In this document: in pieces, positions 1 through 8,668 of the stretch | How the letters are laid out: each line of letters begins with the position of its first letter | How positions within the stretch are numbered: the first letter of the stretch is position 1 | Origin: an uncultured Eubacteriales bacterium | Lineage (GTDB): Bacteria; Bacillota; Clostridia; Peptostreptococcales; Anaerovoracaceae | Assembly (NCBI GenBank): GCA_900320285.1 | Contig: ONRQ01000018.1 | Location: 1-35,241 of the forward strand | Direction of reading: 5' to 3' | Length of the DNA: 35,241 bases | Made by a program: the position numbers and the translations under genes | Notes under the pieces: generated by a model | Databases searched by the model: none | The model's input: only the letters and a program-made list of their open reading frames with translations | What the model was told of the DNA's origin: nothing

Positions 1-2
1 AC

Positions 3-1451
3 GGAATCAACGAAAGGAGTATAAGCCTCGGAAAGGAGTGCCGCAAAGCAGGCGCCGGCTCCGTGGTTTTCATTGCCGAAGACGTAAGCCGTTCTACAGT
101 GGCAGATCTCAACAACATGGGAATGTCCGTTTTAAGCGGCCCGTCTGCAGTATCCTCCGATCATTCCGTGATGAGAAGGCTAAGGATCAGCCGTCGCAGT
201 ATAAATGTGTTCGCGATGGATGAAGAGGACAAGGACCTTCTTTATGCTCTTGGTCTGAAAGATGCTCTCAAAGAATTTAATGTTCCACCTGAAAAAACGG
301 CCATCACTCTTCCTGGGGCTGAAGATATTATCACATCAATGCTCCAGGTATCACCGGATCAGTACGGATACGGTTATGTAAATGTGTATGACAGTGCAAT
401 GCTGTCAGCGAGGGCACTGATAAAAACCTGTCCGCCATGGGAATACCTCAGTTTTGGAAGTGACGGGCGTGCAAAGGAAGATTTTGATTGTGTGATCGTC
501 GGCTTCGGAAGACATGGACAGGCTGTACTGAAACAGCTGCTGATGAACGGTCAGGCTGCAGGCAGCAGCTTTCATGCTGCCATATTTGCACCGAACTTTG
601 AAAGCCAGGCAGGTTATATGAAAGCCGAATGCGCCTCAATGTTCGAAAACTACGATATCCAAAGCTTCAAAGATGATGGAAGGAGCATAGAATTCTATAA
701 CTATATCGACAGGCATATCGGTACACTTAAGCTGATAGCGTTATGCACAGGAAATGAGGACAGCGACTGCGAGATCTCTGACAATCTTATGATGTATCTG
801 AAGCGTCGCAATGCTGAGCATATCTGTGTCGTCAGGTGCGGAAAAAACGGGGTCAGATATCAGGAAACAGTCGGCAGTCCGATCATCACTTCCAATATCT
901 ATTCACTCGAATATCTTTCAGCACAGAATGCGGACCATGATGCAATCATTATTAACAGCAACTATGATGATTCTGACAGGACTGACTGGGAGAAGTGGGT
1001 GGCTTGCGACACGTTCAGCAAGATGTCATCTCGCGCTTCTGCTGATTTTATGCCGGCTTTCATGCGTGCATCCGGTCTTACAGCAGACGAGGTTCTGGCG
1101 GGCAACTGGCCGCCGGCAGCGGATGTCCTTGAAGTGTTAGGTGAGACAGAACATCTAAGATGGAATGCTTTCCATTTTGTTATGGGTTATTCTCCTATGA
1201 GCAGTGAAGAGTTCGATGAAAGAGCTGACATCTACAGAAAACGCGCTGAAAAAGGCCTGACGGGAATCAGACTGTCAAAAGATGCCGTAAACCGCACTCA
1301 TGCCTGTCTGATTCCGTGGGAAGAGCTTGACGCACTGTCAGAAAAAGAGAATGCAGTGACAGGGCGTGATGTGGATTATAAGCAGTATGATATCAATAAT
1401 GTGTTGATCATTCCTGAGATTCTCAGGCAGAGAGATGTGACAGTAAAATGA
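3..1451 (+). CDS. TrkA/RCK-like nucleotide-binding protein with C-terminal RyR domain (5' partial)
   Basis: The reading frame is open to the left edge (first full codon at 3), so the N-terminus is missing; GTG at 63 is an internal codon rather than a convincing start. The visible 482 residues begin with a Rossmann-like stretch (GAGSVVFIAED, then alternating strands). A second dinucleotide-binding core follows at about nt 480-545, with the glycine signature VIVGFGRHGQAVLKQLL. The last ~100 residues (from about nt 1138) match the bacterial RyR pattern: EHLRWNAFHFVMGY, then HACLIPWEELD, then a DY..YDINN stretch. RyR repeats are known from ryanodine receptors; in bacteria they sit on cytosolic sensor proteins and their ligand is not established. 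The stop overlaps the next gene's start by 4 bp, so the two are translationally coupled. Whether the missing N-terminus carries membrane segments cannot be seen. The domain call is solid; the role is inferred from the neighbours. Confidence 0.75.
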   Translation, partial: GINERSISLGKECRKAGAGSVVFIAEDVSRSTVADLNNMGMSVLSGPSAVSSDHSVMRRLRISRRSINVFAMDEEDKDLLYALGLKDALKEFNVPPEKTAITLPGAEDIITSMLQVSPDQYGYGYVNVYDSAMLSARALIKTCPPWEYLSFGSDGRAKEDFDCVIVGFGRHGQAVLKQLLMNGQAAGSSFHAAIFAPNFESQAGYMKAECASMFENYDIQSFKDDGRSIEFYNYIDRHIGTLKLIALCTGNEDSDCEISDNLMMYLKRRNAEHICVVRCGKNGVRYQETVGSPIITSNIYSLEYLSAQNADHDAIIINSNYDDSDRTDWEKWVACDTFSKMSSRASADFMPAFMRASGLTADEVLAGNWPPAADVLEVLGETEHLRWNAFHFVMGYSPMSSEEFDERADIYRKRAEKGLTGIRLSKDAVNRTHACLIPWEELDALSEKENAVTGRDVDYKQYDINNVLIIPEILRQRDVTVK

Positions 1452-3016
1452 GCAACAGAAAAAGAAACATACGGATAGCGGTTGCGATTATAGCTGCATA
1501 TGCGGCGTCACTTATATTGCTGCTGGCTGCCGAATCAAAGGCAGAGGGTTCGTCCATACACAGCCTTGGAGATGCCGTCTGGTATTCTCTCATCACGCTG
1601 ACAACTGTCGGGTATGGAGATATCTCCCCTGTAACGCCTGTGGGCCGTGTAATCGGTGTGTTACTGGCCCTGTGCAGTCTTGGTCTGATCACCGCGATAA
1701 TAGGAATACTGATCAATTATATAAGCGGACAGGCAAGACCCCGCAGAAAGCTCCGCGCGGCGATCAGCCGCAAATGGTATGCCATCAATGAGGAAAATGA
1801 GCAGTCTGAGGTGCTTGCGGAGTCTGTACTGGCTGATGATCCGGATGCAATGATCATTTTCAGGAATTCTGAAGAGAGGCTCATGACCGGGAGAAATATT
1901 GTTCGCCTTGACTGCAGCCCGGAGGAGCTCATCGACCTGAAGGGCGGCGGGAAAGATATCATGTATTTCTGCATGGGTGAAGACTCATGGGATAATTACC
2001 GGCAGGCGAGGGACGCTGCCGTAATGGGCATCGACACATATTGTCTTACCGAATTCGGTGTGGACGGAGCCTCAGGAAAGCTGCATACATTCAGCAGAAA
2101 AGAGACTATCGGAAGGTGTTACTGGAGGGATTATCCTGTGCGCCGTGATGAGAAGTCCATAGTCCTGATCGGCAGCGGAAGTTTAGCTGCAGAACTGCTG
2201 GAAAGGGGTCTCCTTACAAATGTATTTGAGCCGGGCAGATACCTGAACTATCATGTCTTCGGTGATTCATCGGAATTCAGAAAATCACACCGCGAAGCTG
2301 TCAGAACTCTATGCGGAGGAGACCCGGAAGATGACGCTCTGTTCCTCCATGAGGAATGCTGGGAGTATCACCCTGAGATCATACGCAACGCGGACAGAAT
2401 TATCATCTGCGAAGATGATGACCGGAACTGCCTTACAACATATAAAGAACTCAACAGGCTTTTCCCGACAGCTGCCGAGATCCATGTCAGACTTAACAGC
2501 AACGTAGAAAAGGCAGGATGCTTTGGAAGCAGCAGGGATGTGTATAAAATGGACTCTTTTGTCCGGTACGACATCAACAGGCTGGCTATCACGCTTAATG
2601 ATATATACAATGAACGAGTAGGCGGAACTTCTGCATGGGATGATCTGAGCGATCACCTGAAAAGATCAAATATCGCAGCCGCCGATCACATGATAGTAAA
2701 GATCAGATATCTTCTTGATGACAGCAGCATCACAAAGCTTACGGAGCAGAACTGCCGCAGGGCATATGAAGTGTTCAGCAATCTGGATCCTGAAAAGAGA
2801 GATATCTGTAGGGAGATGGAACACAGACGCTGGATCAGGTTCCATCAGATGTATAACTGGACATATGCTGAGGAAAGAGATGACCAGATGCGCAGACATC
2901 CTATGATGCTGCCGTATTCTGAACTCAGTGAAGAAGAGAAAGAAAAAGACGCTTTCGCATGGGAAATGCTGTCGGGCCTGGCAGACAGATCGGCAAAGCA
3001 GGTAAAGCAGGTTTGA
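1448..3016 (+). CDS. Two-TM potassium channel with RCK-like domains and C-terminal RyR domain
   Basis: A 522-aa membrane protein. TM1 is at about residues 8-29; the pore helix and filter TLTTVGYGD occupy about 50-58, the canonical K+ selectivity signature; TM2 is at about 65-91. The cytosolic part has two Rossmann-like lobes; the second starts near residue 237 with SIVLIGSGSLAAELLERG. Residues about 455-510 form a RyR domain: EMEHRRWIRFHQMYNWTY, then RRHPMMLPYSELSEEEKEKD. The layout (pore, gating ring, sensor) is that of a ligand-gated K+ channel of the MthK/Kch type, with RyR as an extra C-terminal module. ATG at 1448 overlaps the upstream stop in an ATGA junction. The upstream protein is a pore-less (in the visible part) relative of the cytosolic half, so the two may assemble together. 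The ligand is unknown; a nucleotide made by the downstream TIR protein is an inference. Confidence 0.85.
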   Translation: MSNRKRNIRIAVAIIAAYAASLILLLAAESKAEGSSIHSLGDAVWYSLITLTTVGYGDISPVTPVGRVIGVLLALCSLGLITAIIGILINYISGQARPRRKLRAAISRKWYAINEENEQSEVLAESVLADDPDAMIIFRNSEERLMTGRNIVRLDCSPEELIDLKGGGKDIMYFCMGEDSWDNYRQARDAAVMGIDTYCLTEFGVDGASGKLHTFSRKETIGRCYWRDYPVRRDEKSIVLIGSGSLAAELLERGLLTNVFEPGRYLNYHVFGDSSEFRKSHREAVRTLCGGDPEDDALFLHEECWEYHPEIIRNADRIIICEDDDRNCLTTYKELNRLFPTAAEIHVRLNSNVEKAGCFGSSRDVYKMDSFVRYDINRLAITLNDIYNERVGGTSAWDDLSDHLKRSNIAAADHMIVKIRYLLDDSSITKLTEQNCRRAYEVFSNLDPEKRDICREMEHRRWIRFHQMYNWTYAEERDDQMRRHPMMLPYSELSEEEKEKDAFAWEMLSGLADRSAKQVKQV

Positions 3017-3040
3017 GCAGGCTGAAAGAAAAAAAGAGCA

Positions 3041-3886
3041 ATGCAGGATTATGGTATATGTATCCTCGCAGTGAAAGAGGATGCGTCAGTCGCCAATAAG
3101 CTTGCGGAGAGCATCCGCAGATACAGACTTCCGTCGGGAACGGTCATTCAGGACAACGGACCGGATTACAGACGGGTGTATGTTGATGTGTCCGGCAGTG
3201 GGTTTGACGATGAAGCACGTGATATCCTGGATCACAGCCGCTATCTGGCGGTGCTCTGTTCGCCTGAGACCAGAACCAGTCCGTTCATTCTTGAGCGGCT
3301 GGATTATTTCCGCGGGATCGGGAAGGACAATAATATAATCGCTGTTATCGTCCGGGGAGAGCCGGCTGAGTCTTTCCCGGACTCTTTTATTGAGAAAAAG
3401 ACAGTACGTAAGATACTCCCTGACATGACTGTCGTTGAGAGGGTCGAAACCATAGAACCTGTAGCATCAGACCTTCGCGCTGAGACACGTTCCCGGTGGA
3501 AAGAGGCCTTGCGCTATGAGACTGTAAGGATCGTCGCTTCCATACTGGGCCTGCATCCTGATGATCTGGAGCAGCGGCATCGCGCTCGCCGAAGGAAGGC
3601 GGTCATTACTCTGGTATCCGTTATTGCGGCTGTCTGTCTGGGAGCGGCAGGTATTTTTGCTTATCTTGGACACGTAGCGCAGACTGAAGGTGAAATAGCC
3701 GATCAGCAGGCAAAACTGTGTGTGGAAATCGCTGAGAGAACAATGAATGAGCTGCCTGCGGCATTTGCGGATGAACCGCTGGCTCTTGAATATATACAGC
3801 AGGCTGTTGACAGCGCAAGGAGCTCGCTTGAAGAGCTGGGTCTTGAAGCGGCGTCTGAGACCGGCAGGTCAGGAACGGGAGGCTAG
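3041..3886 (+). CDS. Membrane-anchored degenerate TIR-like protein
   Basis: A 281-aa protein. Residues 1-130 align by eye with the TIR domain of the next gene: the CSPE strand and turn, the downstream IAVIVRGEPAESFP strand, and a shared ALRYETVRIVA-type helix. The family motifs are lost. FSYRH at the N-terminus is replaced by ILAVKED, RDTEELP by VDVSGSGF, and the position of the catalytic glutamate is Arg86, with Glu85 one step out of register. A basic stretch RRRK leads into one membrane segment (about 188-209). The ~70-residue tail resembles the start of the post-membrane region in the next protein but stops before any TPRs. ATG at 3041 is 24 bases after the channel stop, with only a weak purine-rich ribosome site. 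It is probably a non-enzymatic partner or regulator of the active TIR protein. Confidence 0.7.
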   Translation: MQDYGICILAVKEDASVANKLAESIRRYRLPSGTVIQDNGPDYRRVYVDVSGSGFDDEARDILDHSRYLAVLCSPETRTSPFILERLDYFRGIGKDNNIIAVIVRGEPAESFPDSFIEKKTVRKILPDMTVVERVETIEPVASDLRAETRSRWKEALRYETVRIVASILGLHPDDLEQRHRARRRKAVITLVSVIAAVCLGAAGIFAYLGHVAQTEGEIADQQAKLCVEIAERTMNELPAAFADEPLALEYIQQAVDSARSSLEELGLEAASETGRSGTGG

Positions 3887-3888
3887 GC

Positions 3889-5928
3889 ATGTTCGATTAT
3901 GATGTGTTCTTCAGCTACCGTCACAGGCCGCTGGACAGCGAAATAACGCAGAAACTTTTCAATCTGGCAGAGAATTACCGCCTGCCTGCATCTTTGCGTG
4001 AGAAAGGATTGCATGGAGTCCGGCGCGCTTTCAGAGATACCGAGGAACTTCCTGTCAGCAGGATACTCACCGATACTATTGATAAGGCACTCCATTCAAC
4101 AGACTGCCTGGTCGTTGTATGTTCAACCGATACACCATCGTCTGAATGGGTGGACAGGGAAGTTGCAACATTCATAGAAATAGGCAGGGCAGACCACGTA
4201 TTCCCGATACTGATCAGCGGAGATCCCGAGACTTCGTTCCCGGCTTCCATGAAACTGATACCTGACATAAATGACAGGATCATGGATATCCGTTCTGAAG
4301 GGAATGACGTTCGAAGGATGATGTCACTCGCAGAGACGGAGATGCTCAGGGTGATTGCCTGCGTAGCGGGATGCACCGAGGATGAGCTCATAAGGGAGAA
4401 CGGAATAGAACAAAGCAGGCGTATAGTGAAACGCGGTGCTTCAGCAGCTGCAGTGTTTATACTGATACTGGCGGTTTCTCTGAGCATGATGATACGCGCC
4501 AGAAATTACAGAAATGAAGCAGAGAAGAGGGAAGCCGCCTCTATGAAGATACTGAACGAGCTTACTTACGGGCTTCCTGACAGGCTTTCAGATGTACCGG
4601 GCTCTTACAGCCGCATAAGGGATATTCTTCACAGCAATACTGAAGATATCAATAAGATACTGAGACTAACAAGGAATCGTGAGGCTGGAGAGTATGAAGC
4701 TGCCGTAAATTATGAGAAGCTTGCTACTGCTGAGAACGTTCTCGGCATGCATGATGAAGCGCTGGATTCCGAGAACACAGCCATCACGATCTTTGAAACC
4801 CTGGAAAAGGACGGATATGAAAAAGCAGAAGCGGGTACTGCTTCGGGCTACAATAACAGAGCTATAATCCTGAATTCTGCAGGCAGGTATGATGAAGCAG
4901 GCGCGGATTATGACAAAGCAATAGACCTGCAGCAGGCACTTGGCAACGGAAACAGTCTTGTCCTTGCCAGGATGATATTCAACTCCGGAAGCAACGCGGT
5001 AGACATGGGAGACGGAGATCTTGCGGCTGAGCGTTTTGATCAGAGTCTCGAGCTGCTCTATAACATGGAAAGGTCGGCAGATGTACTGGATGCTCTGGGT
5101 ACAGTGGAATACAATTACGGAGTATTGCTTTACAGATCGGGAATGTACGATGAAGCAGAGGAGATGCTTTCCGATGCCTGCGATGATCAGAGCGATCTGA
5201 TAGGGATGAATGGTACGGCCGCTAACAGGAGCAAATATATTCAGTCAACATCCATGCTGGCGGCATGCCTTACTGATGCGGGCAAGTATGACGAGGCTGA
5301 CCGCTATTATGACGAAGCTATAAAGGCGGCGGAGATTCTGGCAGAGGATGAAGAAAACATTTCGTATCAGCAGATGCTTGCAGAGCTTTATAACAACAGG
5401 GGACTCAGCCACAATATCCGGGGAAATTACATCAAGGCTGATGAGTATTACTCTGATGCGTCGGATGTCTATGGAAAGATATATGAAAAAACAGGTTCGG
5501 ATCCTGACCGCGCGGCATATGCGGTAAGCCTGCTCAATACAGGTGAAAACGCATTTAAGGCGTATGAATATAAACGGTCTAAGGAATTCTTTATCAGGGG
5601 ACTCGATGAATACAAAAGAGTGGCGGATTCACTGGGAACCTATCACAAGGCGCAGTATCTTGCATGGCGGTCCTATTATGAACTTATCCACCTTAAAGAC
5701 TTTGATGCTGCTCTTGCATCCGCATCAGAGGCCTATGAACTCCAGCCTGACAATACTCTTGTAAAGATGAACTATGCATATGCCTGCCTCTACTCGGGCG
5801 AGGAAGATCTGGCAGAAAAACTCCTCGGCGAAATCGCGTCCTCGGGTACCGGAGAGGCGGATACGATAAAACGCGACCTGCAGGCACAGAAGAATGCGGG
5901 ACTGAAGATAAAAACTATTGATATATAA
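3889..5928 (+). CDS. TIR domain-TM-TPR protein, catalytic glutamate present
   Basis: A 679-aa protein. The N-terminal TIR domain (1-130) has YDVFFSYRHR at 4-13, RDTEELP at 49-55, and WVDRE with Glu91. That last motif corresponds to the WxxxE region holding the catalytic glutamate of SARM1 and bacterial TIR NADases, so NAD+ cleavage or cyclisation is plausible. One TM segment lies at about 184-204, placing TIR in the cytosol by the positive-inside rule (KRGAS before, RARNYR after is ambiguous). From about 265 to 660 there are repeated TPR-like helices with GRYDEA, GMYDEAEE, GKYDEADRYYDEAI and similar signatures, expected to bind a protein partner. ATG at 3889 has GGGAGG inside the end of the preceding gene, 2 bases from its stop. 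Last gene of the block. TIR identity is clear; NADase activity and the link to the channel are inferred. Confidence 0.85.
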   Translation: MFDYDVFFSYRHRPLDSEITQKLFNLAENYRLPASLREKGLHGVRRAFRDTEELPVSRILTDTIDKALHSTDCLVVVCSTDTPSSEWVDREVATFIEIGRADHVFPILISGDPETSFPASMKLIPDINDRIMDIRSEGNDVRRMMSLAETEMLRVIACVAGCTEDELIRENGIEQSRRIVKRGASAAAVFILILAVSLSMMIRARNYRNEAEKREAASMKILNELTYGLPDRLSDVPGSYSRIRDILHSNTEDINKILRLTRNREAGEYEAAVNYEKLATAENVLGMHDEALDSENTAITIFETLEKDGYEKAEAGTASGYNNRAIILNSAGRYDEAGADYDKAIDLQQALGNGNSLVLARMIFNSGSNAVDMGDGDLAAERFDQSLELLYNMERSADVLDALGTVEYNYGVLLYRSGMYDEAEEMLSDACDDQSDLIGMNGTAANRSKYIQSTSMLAACLTDAGKYDEADRYYDEAIKAAEILAEDEENISYQQMLAELYNNRGLSHNIRGNYIKADEYYSDASDVYGKIYEKTGSDPDRAAYAVSLLNTGENAFKAYEYKRSKEFFIRGLDEYKRVADSLGTYHKAQYLAWRSYYELIHLKDFDAALASASEAYELQPDNTLVKMNYAYACLYSGEEDLAEKLLGEIASSGTGEADTIKRDLQAQKNAGLKIKTIDI

Positions 5929-5950
5929 AAAACCCTCCGGTCCGGAGGGC
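5929..5950 (-). terminator. Hairpin terminator for the minus-strand aminotransferase
   Basis: A perfect 8-bp inverted repeat, CCCTCCGG-T-CCGGAGGG, spans 5933-5949 and abuts the aminotransferase stop codon. On the minus strand it is followed by a run of U residues (A-tract 5928-5932 on +), the layout of an intrinsic terminator. On the + strand there is no T-run after it, so it would be only a weak stop for the TIR-TPR transcript. Confidence 0.75.
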
Positions 5951-7122
5951 TAACGTCTGTATGGCATTTTCTTTCTTATTGATTCAAGTCGGTTCAGGGC
6001 AGCATATAATGTGCTGTCCTGTTTTGCGAAGTGGAATCTTATAAGGTTGTTTACGGGCTCCCTAAAGAAACTTGAGCCCGGCACGGTCGCCACTCCGACA
6101 AGGCGGGTCATGTCTTCGCAGAACTCAAGGTCACTTTCATAACCGAATTCCGATATATCCATCAGCACGTAATATGCACCCTGAGGATCGGTGTGATTCA
6201 GGCCGATGTCGTCGAGACCTTTCAGGAAGAGGTCTCTTTTGTGGGTATACAGGTCGACCAGTCCTTTATAGTATTCAGGTCCGGCCTTGAGTCCCGGTAT
6301 GACTGCTTCCTGAAGAGGGTGAGGCGCGCCAACGGTCAGAAAGTCATGTACTTTCTTGACACATTCGGTGATCTCAGGCGGAGCTATAACATATCCGATT
6401 CTCCACCCTGTAATTGAATAGGTCTTTGAAAGCGAAGAGCATGACAGTGTACGCTCCCTCATGCCCGGAAGAGATGCAATATATACATGCCTGTACGGTT
6501 CATAAATGATATGCTCATAGACCTCGTCAGTTATTACGTAGGTGTCGTATTTGATCGCCAGAGAAGCGATGAGTTCGAGCTCCTCGCGGGTGAACACCTT
6601 GCCTGTAGGGTTTGAAGGATTGCAGAGTATCATGGCTTTCGGATGCTGTCTGAATGCGTCCTCCAGCACCTCCGGGTCGAAATGGAAGTCAGGCGGCACA
6701 AGCGGCACATAAATCGGTTCGGCACCGGACAGGATCGTATCTGCGCCGTAGTTTTCATAGAACGGCGAGAATATGATGACCTTGTCACCCGGGTCTGCGA
6801 CTGTGAGCACAGATGACATCATTGCTTCAGTGCTGCCGCAGGTGACTGTTATTTCAGTATCGGGATCGATATCGATACCCATGAAACGGCTCTGCTTTTC
6901 TGCAAGCGCCCGGCGGAAGCCCGGATCTCCGAAAGTGATGGAGTACTGATGTACATCCGGCATTTCGGCTGTTTCTCCCAGCCTCTTAAGCAGCATCTCA
7001 GGCGGTGCGAAGTCAGGGAATCCCTGTGACAGGTTGATGGAGTCATACTGGTAAGCGACTCTTGTCATTCTCCTTATTACGGAATCCGTAAAATGTTCGG
7101 CCTTTTTTGATAATTTCTGCAT
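5950..7122 (-). CDS. PLP-dependent aminotransferase, class I/II (KAT/YbdL-like)
   Basis: A 390-aa fold-type I aminotransferase of normal length. INLSQGFPDF (29-38) is typical of the kynurenine/glutamine or methionine aminotransferase branch. NPSNPTG at 168-174, DEVYEH from 199 and SLSKTYSITGWRIGY with PLP lysine Lys233 complete the active site; an Arg near the C-terminus (FHFAKQ context) is expected to hold the substrate carboxylate. ATG at 7122 follows a GGGGGCTG ribosome site. It stands alone on the minus strand between two + strand blocks. Context suggests amino acid catabolism like the adjacent decarboxylase operon, but the amino donor cannot be decided from sequence; aspartate, methionine and aromatic substrates are all possible. 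Confidence 0.88.
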   Translation of the reverse strand: MQKLSKKAEHFTDSVIRRMTRVAYQYDSINLSQGFPDFAPPEMLLKRLGETAEMPDVHQYSITFGDPGFRRALAEKQSRFMGIDIDPDTEITVTCGSTEAMMSSVLTVADPGDKVIIFSPFYENYGADTILSGAEPIYVPLVPPDFHFDPEVLEDAFRQHPKAMILCNPSNPTGKVFTREELELIASLAIKYDTYVITDEVYEHIIYEPYRHVYIASLPGMRERTLSCSSLSKTYSITGWRIGYVIAPPEITECVKKVHDFLTVGAPHPLQEAVIPGLKAGPEYYKGLVDLYTHKRDLFLKGLDDIGLNHTDPQGAYYVLMDISEFGYESDLEFCEDMTRLVGVATVPGSSFFREPVNNLIRFHFAKQDSTLYAALNRLESIRKKMPYRR

Positions 7123-7154
7123 TTTTCAGCCCCCGGTTCTCTGCACTTTTTGTT

Positions 7155-7183
7155 ATTGTATCAATTGCACTGAACATAAACAA
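7155..7183 (-). promoter_or_regulatory. Putative sigma-A promoter for the aminotransferase
   Basis: On the minus strand, TTGTTT (7183-7178) and TACAAT (7160-7155) are separated by 17 bases, about 33 bases upstream of the start codon. The -10 is good, the -35 moderate. Confidence 0.45.
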
Positions 7184-7231
7184 CAATAATGCTTTTCCTT
7201 TGTTTTGCTTTGTTCTGTTTAGCCCTTTTGT

Positions 7232-7265
7232 TTGATAAAAAACAAGTTTAAATGTAGAATATAAT
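7232..7265 (+). promoter_or_regulatory. Putative sigma-A promoter of the decarboxylase operon
   Basis: TTGATA at 7232-7237, a 17-base spacer, and TAGAAT at 7255-7260; an overlapping TATAAT at 7260-7265 lacks a properly spaced -35. It lies about 50 bases upstream of the first start codon, in an AT-rich divergent spacer, and is followed by AAGGAGG ahead of the ATG. Confidence 0.6.
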
Positions 7266-7313
7266 CAGGGAAAATTGTAGTGCTTTTATCATAAGCTCAT
7301 AAGGAGGAAACTT

Positions 7314-8660
7314 ATGAAGGTAATTGCAAGTGAAGAAAGAACTGCCGTGGTTTCAAGGGTAATGGAACTCCTGGATCCGGGCAGCTTCATGGAGATGGGC
7401 GAACAAGTATCGGCCAGGTATACCGAGTTCTACCACCCGGACTCCGTAAGGGAGTCAGACGGAGTGGTTACCGGTTACGGTACGATCAACGGCAGCCTTG
7501 TTTTTGTCTATGCCCAGGACAATGAAGTAATGGGCGGTACATTCGGAGAACAGCACGGACGCAAGATAGTCGATCTGTACGAGCATGCCATGAAGGCTAA
7601 AGCTCCGATCATCGGACTTCTTGACTGTGCAGGCTTCCGTATTGAAGAAGGACTGGATGGACTTTATCAGTTTGCGAAGCTGTACAAGCGTGAGTCAGAG
7701 GCATCGCAGATCATTCCGCAGATAGTGGCAGTAATCGGCCAGTGCGGAGGTGGAATGTCTATCGCAGCACAGCTGGCTGACTTTGTCTTCATAGAAAAGG
7801 ACAAGGGAAGCATATTCGTTAATCCGCAGAGAGTCGTAAGCAATGCGATCGGAGACAATCCATATGTAGAAGCGTCCGATGACGGCACTTTTGAGTGGGA
7901 GGAGATCGTAAAGAACATCCGCAGTATAGTAGGCATTCTGCCGTCGAGCAGCAACTTCATGCCGGATATACTGGAAGTCAGCGATGAGGAACTTAACCGC
8001 AGCTGCGACGACATTGATGACAGCCTCGGAGATGCAAGGGCAATATTGTCAGAACTGTCTGATGACGGAGAATTTGTAGAGAGCAGGAGCAGCGGAGACC
8101 AGAGCATGGTAACGGGATTCATAAGGATTGCCGGAATGCCTCTGGGAGTAGTGGCATGCAACGAATACGAAGGCAAAAAGCGCATAACGGCTGATGGCTG
8201 CAATAAGGCGGCTAAGCTGATAGACCTTTGCACGAGATTCCACATTCCTCTGCTTACCATAACGGATACGGATGGATATAACACCGATTCGGCTACAGAA
8301 ACTTTCCTGCCAAGCGCAGCGGAAAGAATGGTCAAAGCGCTGGCTGCAACGGATATCCCTAAGATCAACCTCGTAACGGGTTCCATCGTAGGAAGCGCAT
8401 ACAGCATGATGAACTCCAAGGGACTCGGCGCAGACTACGTATTCATGTGGGATTCTGCCAACGTAAGTATCGTTGAACCACGCCAGGCCACAGAGGTCAT
8501 TTTCGGAGAGTGGTCTTCCGGACTCGAGCAGCAGTTCCGCGACACACAGTCGAGCGCTGTCGCTCTGGCAAGACACGGCTTTGCTGACAAGGTTATCGCG
8601 CCTGAAGATTCCAGAAAGTATATCATCGGAGCTCTTCAGACGTTCGTAAACAGCAGGTAG
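7314..8660 (+). CDS. Acyl-CoA carboxyltransferase (MmdA-like) subunit
   Basis: A 448-aa protein of the acyl-CoA carboxyltransferase family (crotonase-like fold, two halves). The N half has GGTFGEQHGRKIVDLYEHA at 74-92 and the oxyanion-hole glycine cluster CGGGMSIAAQLAD from 144. The C half has VTGSIVGSAYSMMNSKGLGAD, matching the second CoA-carboxyl site of MmdA/PccB. It is about 60 residues shorter than typical MmdA, and the usual DSGGARIQEG motif is altered to DCAGFRIEEG. It would move a carboxyl group between an acyl-CoA and the biotin carrier two genes downstream. First gene of the operon, with a perfect AAGGAGG ribosome site. The acyl-CoA substrate (methylmalonyl-, malonyl- or another) is not determinable; the altered motif leaves room for a non-CoA substrate. 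Confidence 0.82.
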   Translation: MKVIASEERTAVVSRVMELLDPGSFMEMGEQVSARYTEFYHPDSVRESDGVVTGYGTINGSLVFVYAQDNEVMGGTFGEQHGRKIVDLYEHAMKAKAPIIGLLDCAGFRIEEGLDGLYQFAKLYKRESEASQIIPQIVAVIGQCGGGMSIAAQLADFVFIEKDKGSIFVNPQRVVSNAIGDNPYVEASDDGTFEWEEIVKNIRSIVGILPSSSNFMPDILEVSDEELNRSCDDIDDSLGDARAILSELSDDGEFVESRSSGDQSMVTGFIRIAGMPLGVVACNEYEGKKRITADGCNKAAKLIDLCTRFHIPLLTITDTDGYNTDSATETFLPSAAERMVKALAATDIPKINLVTGSIVGSAYSMMNSKGLGADYVFMWDSANVSIVEPRQATEVIFGEWSSGLEQQFRDTQSSAVALARHGFADKVIAPEDSRKYIIGALQTFVNSR

Positions 8661-8668
8661 GTGATGAT

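Noticed and set aside
38-223. 61-codon frame at the left edge as a separate small gene
   Set aside because: It lies in another frame of the partial RyR-domain gene, is highly Arg-rich, and has no supporting features.
7667-8419. 250-codon open frame on the minus strand inside the carboxyltransferase gene
   Set aside because: It is a mirror frame of a clearly conserved + strand gene, has no ribosome site, and its translation is serine/leucine-rich without domain character.
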